From contig PHBE01000014.1 in the NCBI GenBank assembly GCA_002841885.1, forward strand, positions 36,531 through 100,530: a DNA stretch of 64,000 nt, given 5' to 3'. A program made the translations under genes and the position numbers. The DNA comes from Deltaproteobacteria bacterium HGW-Deltaproteobacteria-18 (GTDB lineage Bacteria > Desulfobacterota > Desulfovibrionia > Desulfovibrionales > Desulfomicrobiaceae). Each line of letters starts with the position of its first letter. Position 1 is the first letter of the stretch. Shown in pieces: positions 58,851-64,000 of the stretch. The notes beneath the pieces were generated by a model that was not told the origin of the DNA, did no database searches, and saw nothing but the letters and a program-made list of their open reading frames with translations.

Positions 58851-59519
58851 ATGAAAAAAATCTTTATGATCGTATTGATTGTCGTATTTGCAGCGACCGG
58901 TTGCGCCACCATGGATCAGCAGTCCAAAACCACCAAGGGCGCCGTATACGGTGCGGGTGGCGGCGCTGTAGCCGGCGCCGTATTGGGCGGGATCATCGGG
59001 CGTGACGCCAAGGCCGCCGCCATCGGCGCCGCTGCCGGAGCAGCCATCGGCGGTCTGGCCGGAGCCGGAGCCGGGCGCATGATGGACAACCAGGAAGCGG
59101 AAATGCGCCAGGCCCTGTCCCAGTCCGAAGAAGTGGCGATCCGGCGCGAAGGCGACCTTTTGGCCCTGACCCTCAAGGGAGACGTGACCTTTGGCGTGGA
59201 CTCCGACGTGGTCCTGCCCGGTCTCTACAACGAAATCGAACGCATCGCGCAGGTTCTCGTCAGATACCCGCAGACGACCATCGTGGTCGAAGGACATACG
59301 GATAGCACCGGTTCCGACGCCTACAACCAGCAACTCTCCGAGCGACGGGCCTGGAGCGTGCAGCGCCTGCTCACGGAACGCGGAGTCAATCCGTCCCGGA
59401 TCAGCGCCGTCGGCTTCGGCGAGACCCGCCCCGTGGCCTCCAACGACAATCCCGGAGGACGCCAGCTCAACCGCCGCGTGGAGATCCGCGTAAACCCCAA
59501 CACGAACCAACAGCCTTAG
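58851..59519 (+). CDS. OmpA family lipoprotein (YiaD-like)
   Basis: The protein has 222 residues from the ATG at 58851, with AAAGGA upstream. A lipoprotein signal ends in F-A-A-T-G-C (Cys 18). A glycine-zipper segment spans about 30-80 (repeated G-A-x-x-G-x-x-x-G). The OmpA C-terminal domain has V-E-G-H-T-D-S-T-G and N-Q-Q-L-S-E-R-R-A, the peptidoglycan-binding motifs. It likely tethers the outer membrane to the cell wall. A very strong terminator follows. Confidence 0.94.
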   Translation: MKKIFMIVLIVVFAATGCATMDQQSKTTKGAVYGAGGGAVAGAVLGGIIGRDAKAAAIGAAAGAAIGGLAGAGAGRMMDNQEAEMRQALSQSEEVAIRREGDLLALTLKGDVTFGVDSDVVLPGLYNEIERIAQVLVRYPQTTIVVEGHTDSTGSDAYNQQLSERRAWSVQRLLTERGVNPSRISAVGFGETRPVASNDNPGGRQLNRRVEIRVNPNTNQQP

Positions 59520-59576
59520 ACTGCGACGGCGAAGTAACCTGAAGCGCCGGTCCCGGACCGGCTTTGCCAAGCACAC

Positions 59577-59617
59577 AAGGGGGCCCGCGTCTTATGACGC
59601 GGGCCCCCTTGCTTTTC
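59577..59617 (+). terminator. Strong Rho-independent terminator
   Basis: The perfect 15-bp stem AAGGGGGCCCGCGTC/GACGCGGGCCCCCTT has a TTAT loop and is followed by GCTTTTC. It is about 58 bases after the OmpA lipoprotein gene. Confidence 0.92.
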
Positions 59618-59969
59618 GGATTCGAGCACATGGCCGCGTCAGGGTGCAAGGCCCGACTCACGAGCCGGTGTTTCCGTGACGAACGTAAAATCCGCGGAAC
59701 CGGAATACCTCGAAACCATGCACATCACCGTGCAGAGTTTGCGCATCCCTCGGCCGGGATGGAAAATCTTTCTCGAACCACCCCTCTGCCTGCACGGAAC
59801 CACGTCGTCCTACCCACGACCATTGCGAGGCCATGCACCGAGAAAATGGGCCGATCAAGATCAGGTTCGCTTTTTGCTTTATCTGGAGGAAACGGGCCCG
59901 GCCTGGAGATAGGGTCTGCGGAAGTCCGGCGAACCATCTCGCCAGGGCAACCCATAAACAAGGCACACC
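59618..59969. other. Intergenic region with no gene seen
   Basis: These 350 bases lie between the OmpA-gene terminator and the Arg/Gln-rich lipoprotein. Short frames are present but have no ribosome binding site or family character. A promoter for the downstream gene must lie here, but no consensus pair stands out. A small RNA cannot be excluded. Confidence 0.5.
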
Positions 59970-61070
59970 ATGAAAAAATCACTGGCAACATTCATCCTCC
60001 TTTCCGCGCTCGCGCTTTCTGGTTGCGCGCTGAGCGTCAGCCCTGTTCAGCCTCCGCATGCCGGCTTTTACGGCCATCCGTCTCTCGTCGTCATCCCGGG
60101 GACATACGTCTATGTCATGACCGAGGTTGCGGACGATATCTTCTTCAACGTCGGCTGGTGGTGGAGGCTGTGGGATGGGCGGTGGTACACGTCCCGGTAC
60201 TACGATCGCGGCTGGAGCGCCTACACAGGCGCCCCCGGATTCTATCGTGAAATACATCCGGATTGGAGGAAATTCTACAGGCAACGGCGCTGGAACGGAC
60301 ACCCGTGGGACTGCGAACGCATCCCCGCCCCCAGCGTCCAGCGTGACTGGAAACGGTGGCAGAACAACCGCTACTGGGAAAAGGAAAAGAACTGGGGCGT
60401 TCGCGGTTTCCACCCGGCGCCGTATCGGCAGTCCGGTCTGGGCGAATCGGTCCGGGATGGCTCCCGACTCCGACAACCGGAGCAGCACCCGTCTTCCCGT
60501 TTTGAAGACCGTCGGCGTAAAACGGTGCAGACGCCTGACCACAGGCAGGAGTTCTCCCGGGAGCGTGGGCCCTCCCGATCCGCACAGCCGCTCTTTGCGA
60601 ACCGGCCGACGGACGACCGTGATTCGAAAATTCGTGGCCAAAATCAAGACCGCGGCCCCCAGGCCCCTCGGCACACGCAACCGTACCTTGATCGCCGGCA
60701 AGCAAACGAGGAGGCAGCCAAGGCCCGGAGCGACCGAAAGAACCGCGAACGCCGGGAGTACCATCAAGACCGTCCGCTCTCCGATCAGGGACGGCAAAAG
60801 TCCGGTGACGTGAGCCGGCAGGGACGCGAGCAAGACCGGGTACGGTCCTCCCAATTCGGGCAACGGCAGCGGGAAACCATCCCGGAACGACCACAGCGGC
60901 GTGATGAATCCGCGTCCCGGAGCCCACTGGTCGAATCTCGACAAAAGGAAGAAGGTCAGGCGACGCCGCAACGACGGGAACGGCAACGTGACGAGGCCCA
61001 ACGCCAGCGTACTCCGCAGGAGCTTCCCTGGCAGGAGCCCGGCCAGTCCGAAAGCATACAAACCCGGTAA
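59970..61070 (+). CDS. Putative lipoprotein with Trp-rich N-terminus and long Arg/Gln-rich disordered tail
   Basis: The protein has 366 residues. A lipoprotein signal (L-A-L-S-G-C, Cys 19) is followed by a compact aromatic region (V-G-W-W-W-R-L-W-D-G-R-W-Y, about residues 60-110). From about residue 150 the sequence is dominated by Arg, Gln, Glu, Ser and Pro with no predicted fold. The tail is strongly basic. AAGG lies 7 bases before the ATG. I do not recognise a characterised family; similar W/Y-rich lipoproteins occur in Gram-negative envelopes. Confidence 0.8.
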   Translation: MKKSLATFILLSALALSGCALSVSPVQPPHAGFYGHPSLVVIPGTYVYVMTEVADDIFFNVGWWWRLWDGRWYTSRYYDRGWSAYTGAPGFYREIHPDWRKFYRQRRWNGHPWDCERIPAPSVQRDWKRWQNNRYWEKEKNWGVRGFHPAPYRQSGLGESVRDGSRLRQPEQHPSSRFEDRRRKTVQTPDHRQEFSRERGPSRSAQPLFANRPTDDRDSKIRGQNQDRGPQAPRHTQPYLDRRQANEEAAKARSDRKNRERREYHQDRPLSDQGRQKSGDVSRQGREQDRVRSSQFGQRQRETIPERPQRRDESASRSPLVESRQKEEGQATPQRRERQRDEAQRQRTPQELPWQEPGQSESIQTR

Positions 61071-61302
61071 TCCCTCAAAAATTGAGTGGTCCGAAGTTTC
61101 CCGGCAGGTCAAACCCACCTAAAACATGAAGGCACTCATGCTGCAACACGTGGAAAAATCCCTTCTCCCAAGCATCCCTCACTAGCTTTTACCGAGAAAA
61201 TATCATATTTTTTTGGTCAAGATGTAATCCAGTTCCAGTCACCAATCAGGGCGCTGTCGGTTCGGTGCCCTGCGAGGAAGATTTGCTGAAGGGAGTCGTT
61301 TC

Positions 61303-62010
61303 ATGAGTTATTTTCTGACGTTATTGATGCTCCTAGTCTCTTCGCCTTGTCTTGCAGGTGACGCGCTCAGGATCAGCACCACGCTGGCTCCGCCTTTGAG
61401 CGTCCCCGAGGGAACAGGCATGCTCGACCGTTTGGCGAAGGAGACTTTCGCACGGGCAGGAGTGCCCGTCACCTTGGTCACCTTGCCCAGCGAAAGAGGA
61501 CTGATCAGCGCCGCGTCTGGGGACACGGACGGCGACATCAACAGAGTGGCCGGCCTTTCGGTGAAGTACCCCGAGCTTGTCCAGGTTCAGGAAAAGAACA
61601 TGGTCTATGAATTCATGGCGTTCACACGCAGGCAAGATCTTTCAGTCCGAAGCTGGGACGATCTGCGCGGCCTGGATGTCGGGTTCATCACCGGCTGGAA
61701 AATTCTGGAAGAGAACGTGGTCGCCCGGACGATCACCAAGGTCGACAATCCTGCGCAGCTTTTTGCCCTGCTCAGGAATGATCGCGTAGACGTGATCATC
61801 TTCGATCGATGGGGAGGCGGCCATTACCTGAGTGAATTCGGCTTGACCGATGTGCTCGTCGTGGAACCGCCATTGGCCGTACACGACATGTATCTCTATC
61901 TGAATCGCGAGTATCAGACGCTTGTCCCTCATTTAGAACAGGCGTTGCGGAGCATCAAGGCCGACGGAACGTACGAGCGCATTTTTGGTCAAGCTGACGG
62001 GCGTCCCTGA
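61303..62010 (+). CDS. Periplasmic solute-binding protein (SBP_bac_3-like), sensor partner
   Basis: The protein has 235 residues. A signal peptide ends near C-L-A-G. The domain is a family-3-like binding fold (I-S-T-T-L-A-P-P-L, G-M-L-D-R-L-A-K-E, A-S-G-D-T-D-G-D, W-D-D-L-R-G-L-D-V-G, R-N-D-R-V-D-V-I-I-F-D). No transporter genes follow; the next gene, 3 bases after the stop, is a membrane hybrid kinase. I infer that it supplies a ligand signal to that kinase. GGGAG lies 6-7 bases before the ATG. Confidence 0.87.
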   Translation: MSYFLTLLMLLVSSPCLAGDALRISTTLAPPLSVPEGTGMLDRLAKETFARAGVPVTLVTLPSERGLISAASGDTDGDINRVAGLSVKYPELVQVQEKNMVYEFMAFTRRQDLSVRSWDDLRGLDVGFITGWKILEENVVARTITKVDNPAQLFALLRNDRVDVIIFDRWGGGHYLSEFGLTDVLVVEPPLAVHDMYLYLNREYQTLVPHLEQALRSIKADGTYERIFGQADGRP

Positions 62011-62013
62011 AAA

Positions 62014-64000
62014 ATGAGCGGACAAGAATCGGCAAGCCCTTTCTCCTCGTTGAAACTCGCGTTTATTATGCGCGTCGTCGCGGCAAGTTTCTTCGTGTCG
62101 CTGATCGTCTGTCTGGTCATCCTCGGCTTTGAATACAGGCTGGTTCAGCAACAGATTGACGACGAGTTTGCAAGCATCGAACAGGACATCAAGCGAGGCC
62201 TGACGCAGAGCGCCTGGACCGCCAACACGGAGTTGCTCAAGGCGCAAGCCGAAGGAATCGTCGGACGCAGGCATATCGTCCATGTGAAGATTGTCCTCGA
62301 CGGCATGGACACCATCACGCTCGGAGCCCCGCCCGAAGAGAGCCTGATGTCAAAATCGTTTCCCTTGGTGCAGGCCCACAACGGCCAGGACGTCATGCTG
62401 GGCACCGTGCACGTTACCGGCGGATTCAAGGAAATGCGATCCCAGCTGAGTCATATATTTTTGTTCATCCTTTTCACCCAGCTCTCGTGCGCCGCCCTTA
62501 TCTCCTTCCTGGTGAGCAGAACATTTCGATCCACCGTGGCCAATCGTCTGCTTGAGATCTCATCTTTCGTCAGCGCCCTCAGCCTCTCGGCGCTGAGGAC
62601 CCCTCTGCGCCTCTCCACGCAGCAGTCCCACCGGGACGAGATCGATATTCTCGCCGAGGGCATCAACGCCATGCGGATGAACATAGAGGAGCAGATGGCC
62701 GAGAGAATGCGAATCGAGGAGGCTTTGTCACAGGAGCGGATGATTTTGAAGCTCATTCTGGAAGACACCCTGGCTGGCTATTGGGACTGGGATCTGCAGT
62801 CGAACCAGGAATATCTGAGCCCGACCTTCAAGCGCATGTTCGGATACGAGGATCACGAATTGCCCAATTCGCCCGAATCCTGGCAACGCCTGATCTTCTC
62901 CGATGATTTGCCCAAGGTCCTAGATGTTTTTGGACAGCATGTCGCAAGCCGTGGCGAAATCCCTTTTTTCAATCAGGTCAGATACCGGCACAGAAAAGGG
63001 GGCACGGTCTGGGTCATCTGCTCCGGCCGGGTGATCGAATGGGATGAACAATGGCGTCCGTTGCGCATGGTGGGTTGCCACATCGACATCACGCACCAGA
63101 AGAAAGTCGAAGAGGAACTGATCCATGCAAAAAAACAAGCCGATGCGTCCAACCATGCCAAATCCGAATTTCTGGCCAACATGAGCCATGAGATCCGCAC
63201 ACCTTTAAACGGCATTCTGGGCATGCTCCAACTGCTTAAAACATCCATTCTAGACAAGGAGCAAATTCAGTTCTGCGACTTGGGAATCCAGTCCACCAAT
63301 CGACTGACCTGCTTGCTCTCGGACATTTTGGACCTCTCCCGGGTGGAGGCGAGCATGATGCCCATCCGTTCCAACCGTTTCAACCTTCACAGCGCAATGA
63401 CTCAGGCCATTGATCTTTTCGAGCCTGTTGCCGTCCAGACCGGCGTAGCATTGACGCGTCATCTAGACCCAGGCCTCCCAATGTGGGTTGTCGGAGATCC
63501 CATCAGGCTACAGCAGGTGCTCACCAACCTGGTCGGCAACGCCTTCAAATTCACCAAAAGTGGGGACGTGCACATCGAAGCCTACGCGCTTCCGTCACGC
63601 AGCAACGATACATTGCGGGTTCTCTTCGCGATTGAAGATACGGGGTGCGGCATTGCGGATGAAGATCTTGAGAATCTTTTCCAACCCTTCACCCAGGCAA
63701 GCCAGGGATATACTAGGAACCATCAGGGTGCCGGATTGGGCCTGACCATCTGCAAGCATCTGGTGAGCCTCATGGGCGGGGACATCGCCGTGGAAAGCGA
63801 GGAAGGAGTCGGGACTACCTTTGTTTTTTGCGTGACTCTCGGCAATGGGGCGCAGTTTTGTGACGACGAGGTTGCGGTGGAGAACCACACCGCGCCACTG
63901 CTGTCTCGCCGGATTCTTTTGGCCGAAGACGACGAAACAACGGTTTTCAGTATCAGCAGACTGTTGGAAAAGTCCGGGCACAGCGTGACCGTGGCCCACA
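62014..64000 (+). CDS. Membrane hybrid histidine kinase (partial, runs off the window)
   Basis: The first 662 residues are present. Membrane helices at about 17-38 and 148-170 enclose a small periplasmic domain, followed by a HAMP-like linker. A PAS domain spans about 245-360 with PAC end ([17 protein letters not shown]). The HisKA box has H392 ([10 protein letters not shown]). The HATPase lies at about 490-610 ([15 protein letters not shown]), and a receiver domain begins near 632 (I-L-L-A-E-D-D-E). The start is 3 bases after the binding-protein stop, and its ribosome binding site is weak. Confidence 0.93.
   Translation, partial: MSGQESASPFSSLKLAFIMRVVAASFFVSLIVCLVILGFEYRLVQQQIDDEFASIEQDIKRGLTQSAWTANTELLKAQAEGIVGRRHIVHVKIVLDGMDTITLGAPPEESLMSKSFPLVQAHNGQDVMLGTVHVTGGFKEMRSQLSHIFLFILFTQLSCAALISFLVSRTFRSTVANRLLEISSFVSALSLSALRTPLRLSTQQSHRDEIDILAEGINAMRMNIEEQMAERMRIEEALSQERMILKLILEDTLAGYWDWDLQSNQEYLSPTFKRMFGYEDHELPNSPESWQRLIFSDDLPKVLDVFGQHVASRGEIPFFNQVRYRHRKGGTVWVICSGRVIEWDEQWRPLRMVGCHIDITHQKKVEEELIHAKKQADASNHAKSEFLANMSHEIRTPLNGILGMLQLLKTSILDKEQIQFCDLGIQSTNRLTCLLSDILDLSRVEASMMPIRSNRFNLHSAMTQAIDLFEPVAVQTGVALTRHLDPGLPMWVVGDPIRLQQVLTNLVGNAFKFTKSGDVHIEAYALPSRSNDTLRVLFAIEDTGCGIADEDLENLFQPFTQASQGYTRNHQGAGLGLTICKHLVSLMGGDIAVESEEGVGTTFVFCVTLGNGAQFCDDEVAVENHTAPLLSRRILLAEDDETTVFSISRLLEKSGHSVTVAH

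Overview
The window is about 64 kb of GC-rich (roughly 60%) bacterial chromosome. The gene content suggests a sulfate-reducing or related anaerobic member of the Desulfovibrionales (Desulfovibrio/Desulfomicrobium-like). Pointers are a tig/clpP/clpX/lon protein quality-control block, a 2-oxoacid:ferredoxin oxidoreductase, several molybdo/tungsto-pterin enzymes, a soluble three-subunit formate dehydrogenase module and very many sensor kinases. This placement is an inference; no rRNA is present.

Layout. 1-4.1 kb: the 3' part of a diguanylate cyclase, small Cys-containing proteins around an AT-rich spacer with two related palindromes, a YgiN-type monooxygenase, a DedA/VTT membrane protein and a membrane-anchored methyltransferase. 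4.1-21.9 kb, all on the minus strand: lon, clpX, clpP, tig, tRNA-Leu(UAG), then recD2-recR-ybaB-dnaX (replication and recombination), ilvE, der-mtnA, a parvulin PPIase and korAB. 22.1-28.0 kb, plus strand: a hydantoinase/oxoprolinase-like protein, a small unknown protein and a DMT transporter in overlapping order, zwf, a second class-IV aminotransferase, and tRNA-Ala(CGC). 28.5-37.6 kb: three hybrid or histidine kinases and a periplasmic binding protein. 37.7-43.5 kb: an orphan molybdopterin enzyme, then umuD-umuC-uvsE (UV and lesion-bypass functions) bracketed by two long nested palindromes, then a PilZ protein.

43.8-48.8 kb holds the most unusual locus. An ECF-type sigma factor is fused at its C-terminus to a NrtA/NasS-like substrate-binding domain. 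It sits just upstream of an HPP-family membrane protein (family implicated in nitrite transport), a cytoplasmic molybdopterin oxidoreductase and a DmsB-like four-cluster ferredoxin. The architecture suggests a one-protein sensor/sigma factor that responds to a small anion and drives a transport and redox operon. 49.1-57.4 kb: a DksA/TraR-type zinc protein, a double DUF1566/Lcl-domain protein, a solute-binding protein, an NAD-linked (possibly bifurcating) Cys-type formate dehydrogenase-like complex, a DUF1810 protein and a carboxymuconolactone-decarboxylase-like protein. 57.6-64 kb: an FUSC/aromatic-acid-exporter-like protein, an OmpA-family lipoprotein, an Arg/Gln-rich lipoprotein, and a binding protein followed by a hybrid kinase that runs off the window edge.

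Starts were chosen from Shine-Dalgarno spacing, signal-peptide position and family length. They often differ from the longest possible reading frame. Domain calls rest on motif recognition by eye; no searches were run.
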